From Balaenoptera acutorostrata (Eukaryota; Chordata; Mammalia; Artiodactyla; Balaenopteridae): a DNA stretch of 64,000 nt. Position numbers and translations under genes: made by a program. Positions 24,293 to 36,565 of the stretch are shown here, piece by piece; within the stretch, counting starts at the first letter, position 1; every line of letters starts with the position of its first letter. The stretch covers positions 60,136,405 through 60,200,404 of the forward strand of contig NC_080067.1 of assembly GCF_949987535.1 (NCBI RefSeq), written 5' to 3'. Under the pieces are notes generated by a model. The model was not told the origin of the DNA, did no database searches, and saw only the letters and a program-made list of their open reading frames with translations.

Positions 24293-25065
24293 TCATCTGC
24301 AGTGCCTTTTTGTGAAATCTTTGCAGTTATCCAAAGACCTTCACAAAGGTCTGACATATCCCACCTGCCTGATGTTCTGGTATCACTCGGCTCTCATCAT
24401 ATTGCCCTGTGGGAATTTTAATGCTAGGAAACTCACAATGATACTCTGTGTTCTTCTATGCTGTGACTAATGCCATCCATTGTCTCTGACCAGGGCTCTC
24501 AAGTCTTCTGCCAGTATTCATTAAATTGGGAATTTACAAGTAGGGCAAAATCTCTGATCAATCACCATTCTTAACAGGACATATTAAAATATAAAATCAA
24601 TTTCAGGACTTCTTTACAGCATGGTGAGCAGCAGTTTTCCCGGCATCTTGTAACACTGACATTGAAAAGATCTACAGCATTTTTAATTGGAAGCCCTGAA
24701 TAGTTACTTTTCTTCAGAGGTTCTCAGCTCTCCACTTAAGTGGGATTCTTAGTGCATCTAACACATAAAAAAAAGGAAAGAAAGAAAAATAAAGGAAAAG
24801 AAATGGTTACTTTTGTCCCAGTTGAGCCAGAAGAAATGTGCTATGTCTGACTTTTCTTAGAGGCTCATTATTCATTCATTTCAGACCTGATTCTACAAAC
24901 AAATAGCAACAATAAAAATAGATCAAAATGGTTTAAAAATCTCACCAAATGCATCGGTATCCCAGGAGACTTTACTTCTGGCCTTTGACATAAACTCAGC
25001 ACAGAACATATGGCATAGTATCTATCAAGATTTAGAGCAGGACTGGTGTAATTCTTTCCCCCACA
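24293..25065. other. Unassigned DNA
   Basis: No repeat or gene recognised. It contains a short AAAG/AAAT-rich stretch at about 24766-24800. Confidence 0.35.
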
Positions 25066-25067
25066 AT

Positions 25068-27560
25068 TTTTTTTCTGGTTTTATTGAGATATAATTGACA
25101 TACATCATTATATACGTTTAAGGTGTATGTCATGATGATTTGACTTACATGTATTATGAAATAATTACTGCAGTAAGTCCCCCATAATTTTAAATAGTCT
25201 ATTTTTAAGAGCAGTTTTAGGTTCACAGCAGTATTAAGCGAAGAGTAAGGACATTTCCCATATACTCCTTGCCCTCACACATGCATAGCTTCCCTGATTA
25301 TCAACATTCCCCACTAGAGTGGTGCATTTGTTACAACTGATGAACCTACAGTGACACATCATTATCACCAAGAGACCATAGTTTACATTAGGCTTTACTC
25401 CTGGTGTTGTACATTCTATGAGTTTTGACAAATTTATAATGACATGTAGCCACCATTATAGTATCATAAAGAGTAGTTTCACTGCCATAAAAAAAAAACA
25501 ACCTTTGAGCTTCACCTTTTCATCCCTCCCTCCTGCTAACCACTGGTAACCACTGGGGTTTTTTTTGTTGTTGTTTTTTTAATTGTCTTCTACAGTTTTG
25601 TCTTTTCCAGAATGTTGTATAGTTGGAATGATATGTGGTCTTTTCAGATTAGCTTCTTTGAGTAAAATGCATTTAAGTTCCCTCCATGTCTTTTAATGGA
25701 TTGACAGTTCATTTCTTTTTAATACTAAATAATATTCCATTGTCTGGATGTACCACAGTTTATTAATCCATTCACCTCCTGAAAGACATCTGGTTGCTTC
25801 CAAGTTTGGGTAATTATAAATAAAGCTGCAGTAAACATCCATGTATAGTCGGTGTTTGTGTGGACATAAGCCTTCAACTTCTTTGGGTAAATACCAAGGA
25901 GCACAATTACTAGATAGTATAGTAAGAGTATGATTAGTTTTGTAAGAAACTGTCATACTGTGTTCTAAAATGTCTGTACCATTTTGCATTCTAACCAGCA
26001 ATTAATGAGAGATTCTGTTACTCTACAAGCCTGCTAGTATTTGATGTTGTCAGTGTTCTGGATTTTTTGCCATTCTTAGAGGTATATGGTGGAATCTCAT
26101 TGTTGTTTTAGTTTACATTTCCTTGATGATATATGATATGGAGCATCTTTTCACAGGCGTATTTGCCATCTGTAGATCTTCTTTGATTAGGTTTCTGTTC
26201 AGATCTTTGGCTCATTTTTAATCAGGTTGTTTATTTTCTTCTTGTTGAGTTTAAGAGTTCTTTGTATATGTTGTATAGAAGTCATTTATCAGATATATGT
26301 TTTTCAAATATTTTCTCCCAGTCTGTGGCTTATCATTCTCTTAACAGTCTTTCACAAAACAGAAAATTTCAATAAAGTTCCGCTTATCAATTCTATCTAT
26401 CATGAATTATGCCTTTGGCATTACATGTAAAAAGTCATCACCAAACTCAAAGTCATGTAGATTTTCTCCTATATTATCTTCTAGGATTTTTATAGTTTTC
26501 TGTTTTACATTTACTTCTGTGATCTATTTTGAGTTTATTTTTGTTAAGGATGTAAAGTCTGTGTTTAGCTTTTCTGCATGTGGATATACAGTTGTTCCAG
26601 GACCATTTGTTGAAAAGACTATCTTTGCTCCATTGTATTGCCTTTGCTACTTATTCAATGATCAGGCAATTATATATATATATATATATATATTCTGGGC
26701 TCTCTAATATGTTCCCTTAATCTGTCTGTTCTTTCTCCAATACCACATTGTCTTGATTACTATAGCTTTATAGTATGTCTTGAAGTTGGATAGTGCCAGT
26801 CCTCCAACTTTGTTCTTATCCTTCAATATTGTGTTGGCTATTCTGGGTCTTTTGCCTCTCCAAAAATCTTTATAATCACTATGTCAATATCCACAAAGTA
26901 ACTTTTTAGGATTTTGGTTGGGATTGCACTGAATCTAGAGATCAAGTTGGGAAAAACTGACATCTTTGACAATATTGAGTCTTCATACCCATGAACATGG
27001 AATATCTCCCCACTTATGTAGTTCTTCTCTGATTTTGTTCACCATGGTTTTGTAATTTTCCTCATATATATATTGTATTTTGATAGATTTATGCCTATGT
27101 ATTTCATTTGGGGGGTGCTAATGTAAATTATATTCTTAATTTCAGATTTCACTTGTTTATTGTTGGTATATAGAAAAGCAATTGACTTTTGCATATTCAC
27201 CATGTATTCTGCAACTTTGCTACAATAGATTATTAGTTCCAGGATTTTTTCTGTCAATTCTTTCAGATTTTCTACATAGATCACCACATTATCTGCACAG
27301 TTTTACTTTTTCTCTGCAATTTTTGATACTTTTTTTTTCCTTTTCTTGTCTTACTGCATTAGCCAGGATTTCTGATACAATGTGGAAAAGAAGTGGTGAG
27401 AGGGGATATTTTTGCCTGTTCTTAACCTTAGCAGAAAAGCTTCAATAATTTTTCACCAATAATACAGTAGTTAGCTGTAGAGTTTTGTAGTTATTCTTTA
27501 TCAAGATGTGGAAGTTCCCATATGACTAAATTTCCTCTCTTTTCTTAGCATACCAGTTAT
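25068..27560 (-). mobile_element. Old L1, antisense: 3'UTR and ORF2 3' half
   Basis: Reads as the reverse complement of an old mammalian L1 from its 3' end (ttttattgagatataattgac, 25078) through the 3'UTR. It then passes through the ORF2 C-terminal region (aatattccattgtctggatg near 25731; ccatttgttgaaaagactatc near 26603) into the reverse-transcriptase region (about 27040-27470). A (TA)n run sits at 26669-26694. Short antisense frames remain (for example 27039-27287), but many stops break ORF2. Confidence 0.85.
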
Positions 27561-27561
27561 A

Positions 27562-29707
27562 CTTTTTTTTTTTTTTAATTTTTTAGTGGTTGCTCTAGAG
27601 TTTGCAATTTACACTTACAACTAATCCAGATCAATTTTCAAATAATACTAAACCACTTCATAAGCAATGTGAGTATATTATAATAACAAAATAGTCCTAA
27701 TTCCTTCCTTCCATCCCTTGTATCATTGCAGTCCTCCATTTCACTTATATATAAATATACCTGAGTGTGTATACATATATACACTTATATATTGTGTATA
27801 TATACATTGTTATTATTTTAACAAACTGTTATCTGTTACATCAGTTAAGAATAAAAAGTAAACATTTTTATTTTACCTTCACTTACTACTTCTCCAATGC
27901 TCTTCCTTTCTTTATGTAGATCCATGTTTATGATCTTTGTTATTTTCCTTCTCTTTAAAGAACTTTTAAAAAAAATTCTTGCAAGGCAGGTATACCAGTA
28001 ATAAAATCTCTCAATTTTTGTTTGAGAAAGTTTTTATTTCTTCCTTACTTTTGAAGGATAATTTTGCAGGGTACAGAATTCTAGGTTGGTGGGTTTTATT
28101 TCTCGCCACATTTTAAATATTTTACTCACTCTCTCCTTGCTTGCATAGTTTCTGAAGATAAGTTGGATGCAATTCTTATCTTTGTTCCTCTGTAGGTAAG
28201 ACTTTTTTCCCCCCACTCTGGCTTCTTTTAGGATATTTTTCTTTATCTTTGATTGTCTATAGTTTGAAAAAGATATACCGAATTATAAAGTTTTTGGCAT
28301 TTATCCTGTTTGGCATTCTCTGAGTTTCCTGGGTCTGTGGATTGGTGTCATTAATTTGGGAAAATTATCAGTCATTATTGTTTCAAATATTTCTTCTGCT
28401 CTTTCCTCTCTTTCTTCTCCCCTGGTAGTTCCATTATGTGCATGTTATACCTTTTATAGTTGTCCCACATTTCTTGGACATACTCTTCTGGGTTTTTCTT
28501 TTCTTTTTTTCTGTTTACTTCTCAGTCTTGGAGGTTTCTATTGATGTATTCTCAGGCTCACAGAATCTTTCCTCAGGTTGTATCAGTCTATTGAGAAGCC
28601 ATTAAAGTCATTGTTCATATCTGTTACAGTGTTTTTGATCTATAGTATTATTTTTGGTTCTTAGAATTTCCATCTTTTTGCTTACATTATCCATCTGTTC
28701 TTGCATGTTGTCTGCTTTATCCATTAGAGTCCTGAGCATATTTATCATTGTTCTTTTTTCTAATTCCTGGTCTGATACTTATACCATCCCTGTCATATTT
28801 GAATCTGGTGCTGATGCTTCCTTTGTCTCTTTGAACTGTGTGTTTTTTGCCTTTTAGTATGTCTTATGATTTTTTTCTTGATAGGCAGGCATGGTTTACT
28901 AGGTAAAAGGAAATGTAAATAGACCTTCAGTATTATGGTGGTAATATGTAGGGAAGTGGAAGCATTCTATAGTTCTATGATTAGGTCTCAGTCTCTTAGT
29001 GAGCCTGTGCCTTTAGACTGTGAACTTCACATTTGTTTCTCAGTCCTCTCCTCCCCAACCCACCCCCCACCCCCCCTGCTCAAGTGGGACAGGATGGCTA
29101 GAGTATGCAGGAATGGAGTATTTCTCTTCTTCTATGTGGAAGGCTAAAACTATCTGGAGTTTGGTATTTCAATTCCCTCTGGTCAGTGAGGCTCTGATAA
29201 AACCCCAGCAGGTTAGGCTCTGGCTAAATAGTTTTCCCTGAGAGCAGACATTGTTAAGAAATACAGAATGTTCTGGAGTATTTCAAAATAATTCCTTTTC
29301 TTCTCCCCATGCCAAAAGCATGAGGAGATTTTTATCTGATATCCACCGTGAGAATCTAGTAGGTTCCAAAACTCACAAAAGTGGGTGGCTTCCCAGTGAC
29401 TGGGTCTCTTTGAAGACTTTAACTCTCAGAGTTGTACACAGTGAGCCTCCAGCAATTCATCAAATACAGTTCAGGTTTCCTTACCCCAGCACTGTCTCCC
29501 AGGGAGGTTTCACCTCATGGGTTTTTTCTTCAGTAAGTTGTGATTCTCTGTATTTGCCTGTCAGTCTCTCCAATTTGGGGGCAGCTCTTCGTCTCTGACC
29601 TAACTTTCTTACACATCTAACATGAGTTGTTGATTTTTCAGTTTGTTCAGCTTTTACTTGTTAGGATAGAGTGGTGACTTCTAAACTTCTTACATGCCAG
29701 AACTTTG
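27562..29707 (-). mobile_element. Old L1/HAL1-type 5' part, antisense
   Basis: Begins with a T-run (about 27564-27578) and 'agtggttgctctagag'. It continues antisense through ORF1-like sequence ('cagggtacagaattctagg' near 28067; 'gtccagtctattgag'-like wording near 28580; 'gccttttagtatgtcttatg' near 28850). It ends in the old L1 5'UTR ('gttgatttttcagtttgttcagc', 29629-29651, with the 5' end near 29707). It may be the 5' part of the same element as 25068-27560 with its central ORF2 deleted, or a separate HAL1 insertion. A C-rich run at 29053-29078 lies inside. Confidence 0.7.
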
Positions 29708-31540
29708 TTATTTCTTTTTGAAGTAAGCAAATCATTTGAAGCAAAAAAAATGTTAAATCTTATTTCTCCTCTATTTTTATATTCCCATGGTACATTCTAA
29801 TGAAAAGGAGACAAACCACTTAAAAATTTTTTTCTTGCACTTCAATATTCATTTTCTTCTCATTAGCCATTCATAGAAGACAGTTCGATCAGCAGGAAAT
29901 GTTGTAGATGACAAATAAAACTGGTTAGACATATTTTCTTCATTATTTCCTTACTGATTCCACCCCCTTTCCTTTTCCTCATGATGAATGATTACCAGAG
30001 ATGCAAGTTGTTCACTCATGTTTAAATATCCTTCCTGTCCTGTCTAGCAGATATTAAGAAATTTTGACTTTGCTGATGTTGCTGTTTATTTCATGATTAC
30101 TCTAATATTTTCCATCCAGAAGTATAAACTGTTATTTTAGGAGTTTTGAAGAGATCACTCATAAAAAGAGTACCTTGCCACTTAGATAAAATGAGAAATT
30201 TAGAAATCTGAATTCATAGCATATATTTATTCTCCTTCAGATTGAATCTTTCAGAAGAAAGCTTATTCTCTCACTAACAGCTGTTGATGCTCTCAAAAGC
30301 AGAGGAAATAAAAACATATAATCATATTGTATTAAAAAATAAATTTCTGTGTTATCCAGGCTAACTTACAGTTTCAAAGTCCTCTCCTATCATCAATTTG
30401 ATTGATATTTTACAAACTTGGGCTTTTAAAAAATGAAATTGAATTGTATTTCTCCCTTCAATGTTTTTTTCTCTTTATCCAAAAGTTAAAAGGAAATCCA
30501 GACTTTCTCTTTCCCTTTAAAATACATAGTTTCTTCCTCTAACAGTAATTAAGTTGGTGGTATACTTACTTGATGGTGCTACAAAATTCTGTGCACATTT
30601 TCTTGTTGTTACATGGGTGATAGGCACAAAGATAATCAAAATCTTCCCAGCCCATGTCTGTATTTTCAGGGATAGGACATGAACAGATGTTATGTGGCCA
30701 AAGAACCAACACATCGTTCACCTCAATCCTATTTTTTCCCCTTTCAATACCAGCTTCTCTTTTATATAAAACTCTATATATTTCTTGGATTATTTCCAAG
30801 ACTCCTTATTCAGGATTTTAAATACTTTAATTGAGTTATCTAGGCTTATGCTTTATAACATTTTCCTGAGAATTTTTTCCTGCATTTTGAGCAACAAGAA
30901 CAAAACAGGGGAGTGGCAAATAAGCTTTCATCAATAATAAGTGTGGTTGGAAAAAATCCTAGACTTTATTTGTTGCCATTAATGCTATGATGCAGACCAT
31001 TACAACATGTCTACCAATATGTCATGTAAATTTTCATCTTTAATGATTCTGTCGCTACAGATTGATGAATACTCCACAGTAAAAAGTTTATTTGCTTTAT
31101 AACAAAATTATAACCAGGCAGGATAAGAGCCTCTAGGGCAATACTTGCTTCATGGTAGGGGGCATCTGCGTCTCAAATTGTTCTGCATCTGGCCTCTAAA
31201 TCATTTGTACAGGAGATGGTACTGCCAGCCAAGAAAGCAGGAAAATCAAGGCCTATTTATCAATATACAGAGCACAGTATATTTGGTGTATCTATAATTT
31301 ATTCCTATTTTTCAAACAGAAAACTAAGGGAAACTAAGCCAGGCTTGATAGTTTAAAAATGGAATAAAATTTATAAATCGGGAACTGTGCTAGAAAAGTT
31401 AATGTGCTATTGTTACCACAAGTAACAATTACTGTCTTAAAATTTTTCTAGACCAAGGTAGTATCATAGCAAAAATGTATAGAAATAAGAGATAACCCAT
31501 ACTTTGCCTATCCTATGCTATGTATTCAGTTATTTGCTTT
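29708..31540. other. Unassigned DNA around a minus-strand candidate exon
   Basis: No repeat recognised with confidence. It contains the minus-strand candidate exon at 30570-30657. The rest is AT-rich and shows no long frames. Confidence 0.35.
30570..30657 (-). other. Weak candidate internal exon, Cys-rich
   Basis: On the minus strand, an acceptor-like end (cctatccctgaaaatacag) precedes 88 bp, followed by a near-perfect donor (ATCAA|GTAAGTAT). In the open frame the peptide has four Cys spaced C-x4-C-x5-C-x3-C. The stretch CAYHPCNNKKMC resembles the start of an EGF-like repeat (C-x(3)-P-C-x-N-x(2)-x-C), but the next Cys comes too early for a canonical EGF module. It would be phase 1 in, phase 2 out. 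Gene not identified; it may be a chance or decayed exon. Confidence 0.2.
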
Positions 31541-31554
31541 AGGTTAGATATTAC

Positions 31555-31700
31555 GTTTTATTCTCATTCCAAATGTATAACATAGATTGCTCACAGGATT
31601 GCTCTAATTTATAGGTTAGGTAACTGAGGCTCCAAGAAGTAAGTAAATTTGCTCAAATTCATAGCTAGCATGCAGCCACACTGGAAATTGAACTTTTTTT
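31555..31700 (-). repeat. MIR, antisense
   Basis: Clear antisense MIR core: ggttaggtaactgaggctcc (31614), aagtaagtaaatttgctcaaa, catagctagcatgcagccac, ctggaaattgaac. Confidence 0.7.
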
Positions 31701-32089
31701 TCTGTTACCTAAATCTATTTTCTTAATGACTGGGGTATTTACTTCTATTTCTGGGTATGTATAAATTTTATATCTATTCCAACATCTGAAATAGTTCTCA
31801 GGAATAGTAAGCAAATAAATATATAACAAATTCAGCTCTAATTTGAGGTTCTGGAGTTATTTGCTGCTATTTGAGGATTAGTGGCTGTTCCAGAATCAGG
31901 GCAAGGTGTGCTATTGGCCAACATGCTCGTGGATTTGCAGGAGCCAAAAGAAAGACAGAATTGGCCAAGTTGTCTTCAAGGCAGTGTTCCCTAGCACGCA
32001 GGGACCTGCCACTTTTCTCCTACGTATCAACCTGTTTCACTTTCTACATAGCTTTCATTACGATGTGAAATTATTGTATGTATTGAATG

Positions 32090-32225
32090 AAATTTTGCCC
32101 TCTCTTTGCCTACTCTTACGCTAAAGTAAGCACCTCGAGAGTACGGTCCTTGTGATGTTGTTTTCAGCCAAATCCTCAGAGTTTAGAACAGTGATGGAAT
32201 ATATGTGCAGAGTGAATGGAGGAAA
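32090..32225 (+). repeat. L2 3' end fragment
   Basis: Decayed L2 wording: 'taaagtaagcacctcgagag' (about 32123), 'ctcagagtttagaacagtga' (about 32175), then a degenerate terminal 'gtgcagagtgaatgga'. Confidence 0.45.
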
Positions 32226-33038
32226 GAAACATTTCTTGGAGGAGTTGTAAAGAACTGTGTATATGGAAATGAAGAGCAGTAAGGAATCATTTTCAAATAG
32301 CTCTTGGCTTTATGCTAACTTTTTCTTACTGTCTGAGAAACTCTCTGATATAAAGTGTTATAAATGGAAGTTGGAAATACTACTTGGAAAGAAAAAAGTT
32401 AGAGACATTGTTAAACAATTACTTAGGATCAGTTTAGTCAGAGAGGATGGAGAAATAATCCTAGGAGAAAACTTTTGATAAAAAATAAGATACTCAATGA
32501 GTGGAAGAAAACCAAAGTGTCAAAATATTGACAAAGGAAAAATATCTTAAAAGAGTTTTTTTCTCTCTTAATCACCTGAGCTCTATGGAATCTGAAGGTG
32601 TAACAAGAGTAAATTTGGCTTTTCCAAATACATAATATTCAATACTAGACATAACAATGCAAAACTTTGGAAAATTTGCCAGGTTTAAAGGATACTTGTA
32701 AGAAGAGATCAAATATAAAGATTGGCGATTATCTTTCAAAGGGCAACAGAGTCATGGCTAATCAGTTGATCAGGTGCTAGGCTATCTTCTTGGAACCTGT
32801 GAGTAAAATGTGAGAGAGATTTCTCCCACAACTAGGAACAAAAATCTCATTAACCTTTTAGCCAGTTGAGCTGACACACACGAGATTAATACTGGAGTTA
32901 AGAAAAAAAAAAAAAAACAATAATGACAAACCTTGAGTCTGTCACTGCCGCTTTTTAAGTATTATGTAGGGAACTGAAGGGCATGGAATCCAGGTGGTGT
33001 TTTCATTTTTCATTTTCATCTTTTTTCCCCATTTGAAG

Positions 33039-33132
33039 GTCATACCTTTGGAAGAGAAAAGAAGACATGAAAAATGAACAGCTGGTTGCATCAGTGGCAT
33101 CAAAGAACAGGATTTGGTTTTTTGGACCATGA
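33039..33132 (+). other. Very weak candidate terminal exon
   Basis: A strong pyrimidine tract (tcttttttccccatttgaag, ending at 33038) precedes a 30-codon frame ending at TGA 33130-33132. An AATAAA lies about 140 bp downstream (about 33274). The peptide is Lys-rich and unrecognised. Probably chance. Confidence 0.1.
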
Positions 33133-33680
33133 TTATGCTAACAAAATCACGAGCTCCTGCAGTGCAAAGTACATCTCATGGGTCCTTAGAGGACATATTT
33201 TTCAGGACATTCACTGGCAGATCAAGAAGATTCTTAAATCTCAAAAAGGACAGCAAATGCCTGAGGAAAGGTCAATAATAAATAATATGATGTGTATCAA
33301 ATAATATACAGAGAAGAAAAACAGTGGTGTGGATACTTACTATTTCTAAGGAAAAATTAGTGTGTTTAGAATGCAACTAAATGTCTTTATACTTCTAAAT
33401 AACAATACTGAGATTAAGTATAATGAGATAAATACAAAATCTTAACATAAAGAAGGCAAATGTGGGATGGGGTATAGATTTAAATTGCTGTAATGAAAGC
33501 TATACCATGCTCAGGAGTAACAATCTGACTAAAAAACGGGAGTAGAATTTTATGTCAAGTTTATAAATAATTATTTGTAAATTTACTTAAAAGGAAAAAA
33601 AAAACACTTGGTTAGAGAAGAAAGAGATATCAAAGGCATTTTATTTTGGAAATATACTTCTGCCTAACCAATCACAGTGA

Positions 33681-33738
33681 TTTCTTACTAAAGATTACAA
33701 AACAGGGAAGTGACTTTCTTACTAAAGATTACAAAACA
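33681..33738. repeat. Short tandem duplication
   Basis: The 24-mer beginning tttcttactaaagattac occurs at 33681-33704 and again, identical, at 33715-33738 with a 34 bp period. The perfect identity suggests a recent local duplication. Confidence 0.85.
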
Positions 33739-33883
33739 TTGAGTCTTAGTAATAGAGTTTTTGTAGGAATTCTGTTTTAAGAAAGCCTGATATATGATAA
33801 ATTCCTGAATTATTTTGCCTTGATAATAATTTTCTCTTTCAAATATTTTAAAAAGTAACTAGAGGATCTTTTTATGTTGATGT

Positions 33884-34258
33884 AATACTACCTCATGGGA
33901 CTTCCCTGGTGGCACAGTGGCTAAGAATCTGCCTGTCAATGCAGGGGACATGGGTTTGAGCCCTGGTCCAGGAAGATCCCATATGCCGTGGAGCAACTTA
34001 GCCTGTGTGCTACAACTACTGAGCCTGCGCTCTAGAGCCCGCAAACCACAACTACTGAGCCCACGAACCACAACTACTGAAGCCCGTGTGCCTAGAGCCC
34101 ATGCTCCGTGCAACAAGAGAAGCCACCGCAGTGAGAAGTCCACGCACTGCAACGAAGAGTAGCCCCTGCTCGCCGCAACTAGAGAAAGCCCACACACAGC
34201 AACAAAGACTCAACGCAGCCAAAAAGTAAATTAATTAATTAAAAAAATACTACCTCAT
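33884..34258 (+). mobile_element. CHR-type tRNA-derived SINE with 13 bp TSD
   Basis: SINE body 33897-34245, flanked by a perfect 13 bp target duplication AATACTACCTCAT (33884-33896 and 34246-34258). The 5' tRNA-like head contains an A-box-like 'tggcacagtgg' and a B-box-like 'gggtttgagccc', the internal Pol III promoter. The body has an extra repeated 'accacaactactga' unit (about 34047-34080), which makes it longer than the other SINEs here. The tail is ttaattaatt plus an A-run. It is non-coding and was mobilised by L1 machinery. Confidence 0.95.
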
Positions 34259-34458
34259 ATGGGGAAACAAGTAGAGAAAGAGATGTTGTAAATGATAACA
34301 TTTTAAAATAACTTAAAAAAAAGTTCATTATGCCTTCTAAAAGTCTATAATTGCCAAGGAACAGAATGTGCCCGACACTATAACTAAGGATTTAGGAGCA
34401 TAAAAAATGGCTTAGGGAAAGAGAAAAAGGTATGATCCTGTGACCTAAATTTCTAGAG

Positions 34459-34678
34459 CAGTTGTTCTTACCTAGGGGCAACTTTTGCCACCTATGTAAC
34501 ATTTGCCTACAACTGAAGACATTTTTAGGTTGTCACAACTTTGGGATACTACTAGCATCTAGTGGGTAGAGGCCAGGGATACTGCTCAGTATCCTACAGT
34601 GCAGAGCGTCCTACAAACCCCTTGCTTCAACAATTATCCAACACAAAATATCAGTATAATTAAAGTTCAGAAATCCCA
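34459..34678 (+). mobile_element. MER20-type hAT DNA transposon fossil
   Basis: Starts CAGTTGTTCTTACC and ends near 'cagaaatccca'. Diagnostic middle: 'gttgtcacaact' (34533), 'gcatctagtgggtagaggcc' (34555) and 'agggatactgctcagtatcc'. The 8 bp flanks (ttctagag, ctctaggt) are partly alike, as expected for an old hAT target duplication. Confidence 0.8.
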
Positions 34679-34984
34679 CTCTAGGTAATAATATAGCTCC
34701 ATGAATACGTGAGATTACAAAAAAATAAATCACAAATTACTACAATGAGAAAAAAGAGAAAACATCAAAACAAACTATCATGGCTATACTTGAAACTCCC
34801 TGTTGAAGGTGGAAAGCAATGTTTATACTTTAAAGAATGCCAGACTTGGATTCAGCAGGCCTGGTATCTAGTTCTGTTTCAGCTACATTCTTTTATAATA
34901 TTGAGGTGGAAGCAACTCTAGTAGTTATGAGTTGGAGTTACTGAATAACACAGGAGGATGCACACCCTAAATCTGATAATTACT

Positions 34985-35175
34985 AGCTGATAACCACTAC
35001 AGGTTCCTTTCATAAGCTTCATTTTGTGTTTTTTTAGCCATAGAATGGGGATGAAAATATTATCTACCTCATAGTATATTTTTTGTGGCTATTAGGTGCA
35101 ATAACAAAATTAAAGCACTTAGTAAAATGCTTGTAATAGTGTGGGGCAAATAGCACCTTCTATTTATTAGTATTT
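34985..35175 (+). repeat. MIR
   Basis: Sense MIR wording: 'actagctgataaccact', 'catagaatggggatgaaaat' (35039), 'tatctacctcatag' and a decayed 'aaagcacttagtaaaatgc' (35113). The 5' end may extend to about 34840 with an insertion. Confidence 0.65.
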
Positions 35176-35333
35176 TCACCTATAAGTTAAGAATACTTGC
35201 TAGGATGATCTCCAAGATAAAATTTAAGATCTGAAATTTCTTTTCAGTTAATAGACCCTATGAATAAAATCAATAACTAAAATTGAAAACGAAACAAAAT
35301 ATACAAAAGTGATCTATTTAAAAGATCCTACTT

Positions 35334-36565
35334 AAAATAGTGGCATAAGCCATGAAAGAATGCTTAACATCACTAATCATTAGAGAAATGCAAATCAAAA
35401 CTACAATGAGGTATCACCTCACATCAGTCAGTATGGCCATCTTCAAAAAATCTACAAACAGGGGGCTTCCCTGGTTGAGAATTTGCCTGCCAATGCAGGG
35501 GACACGGGTTCGAGCCCTGGTCTGGGAATATCCCACATGCCGCAGAGCAACTAAGCCCGTGAGCCACAGCTACTGAGCCTGCGCATCTGGAGCCTGTGCT
35601 CCGCAACAAGAGAGGCCGCGACAGTGAGAGGCCCGCGCACCGCGATGAAGAGTGGCCCCCACTTGCCGCAACTAGAGAAAGCCCTCGCACAGAAACGAAG
35701 ATACAACACAGCCAAATATAAATAAATAAATAAATAAGCTTCTAAAAAAAAATCTACAAACAATAAATGCTGCAGAGGGTGTGGAGAAAAGGGAACCCTC
35801 TTGCATTGTTGGTGGGAATGTAAATTGATACAGCCACCACAGAGAACAGTATGGAGGTTCCTTAAAAAACTAAAAATAGAACTACCATACAACCCAGCAA
35901 TACCACTACTGGGCATATATCCGGAGAAAACCATAATTCAAAAAGAGTCATGTACCACAATATTCATTGCAGCTCTATTTACAATAGCCAGGACACGGAA
36001 GCAACCTAAGTGTCCATCGAAAGATGAATGGATAAAGATGTGGCACATATATACAATGGAATATTACTCAGCCATAAAAAGAAACGAAATTGAGTTATTT
36101 GTAGTAAGGTGGATGGACCTAGAGTCTGTCATACAGAGTGAAGTAAGTCAGAAAGAGAAAAACAAATACCATATACTAACACATATATATGGAATCTAAA
36201 AAAAAGAAAATGGTTCTGAAGAACCTAGGGGCAGGACAGGAATAAAGATGCAGATGTAGAGAATGGACTTGAGCACACAGGGAGGGGGAAGGGTAAGCTG
36301 GGACGAAGTGAGAGAGTGGCATGGACATATATACACTACCACATGTAAAATAGAAGCAGCTACATAGCACAGGGAGATCAGCTCAGTGCTTTGTGACCAC
36401 GTAGAGGGGTGGGATAGGGAGGGTGGGAGGGAGACGCAAGAAGGAGGAGATATAGGTATATATGTATATGTATAGCTGATTCACTTTGTTATAAAGCAGA
36501 AACTAACACACCATTGTGAAGCAATTATACTCCAATAAAGATGTTAAAAAAAAATAGTGGCGTAA
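35334..36565 (+). mobile_element. Young L1 3' fragment with 15 bp TSD, carrying a SINE
   Basis: 5'-truncated L1 (35349-36550): the last part of ORF2, then the 3'UTR of the same type as the inner L1 at 9245-9638, ending with ctccaataaag and an A-tail. Flanking duplication AAAATAGTGGCATAA (35334-35348) and AAAATAGTGGCGTAA (36551-36565) differ only at a CpG/CpA position. A SINE interrupts it at 35461-35746 with its own duplication. ORF2 residues are open from 35801 to the stop near 36199, apart from the SINE upstream. Confidence 0.95.
35445..35762 (+). mobile_element. CHR-type SINE nested in the L1, A-box deleted
   Basis: SINE body 35461-35746 between identical 16 bp duplications AAAAAATCTACAAACA (35445-35460; 35747-35762). 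The 5' head reads 'ggcttccctggttgagaa', lacking about a dozen bases that hold the A-box in the other copies. The B-box 'gggttcgagccc' is intact. The tail is (AAAT)n. It inserted after the surrounding L1 fragment did. Confidence 0.95.

Larger units (their letters stand above)
32226..33883. other. Unassigned DNA
   Basis: Nothing nameable except a 24 bp direct duplication (33681-33704 and 33715-33738), a short A-run near 32902 and a weak candidate terminal exon at 33039-33132. Confidence 0.35.

Noticed and set aside
24207..24470. 87-codon Cys-rich frame
   Set aside because: It starts inside the MER5A-type fossil and has no splice or start context; Cys content is by chance.
29251..29598. 115-codon plus-strand frame
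   Set aside because: It is the antisense of an old L1 5' region with no coding expectation.
33859..34197. 112-codon minus-strand frame
   Set aside because: It is the antisense of the SINE at 33897-34245.
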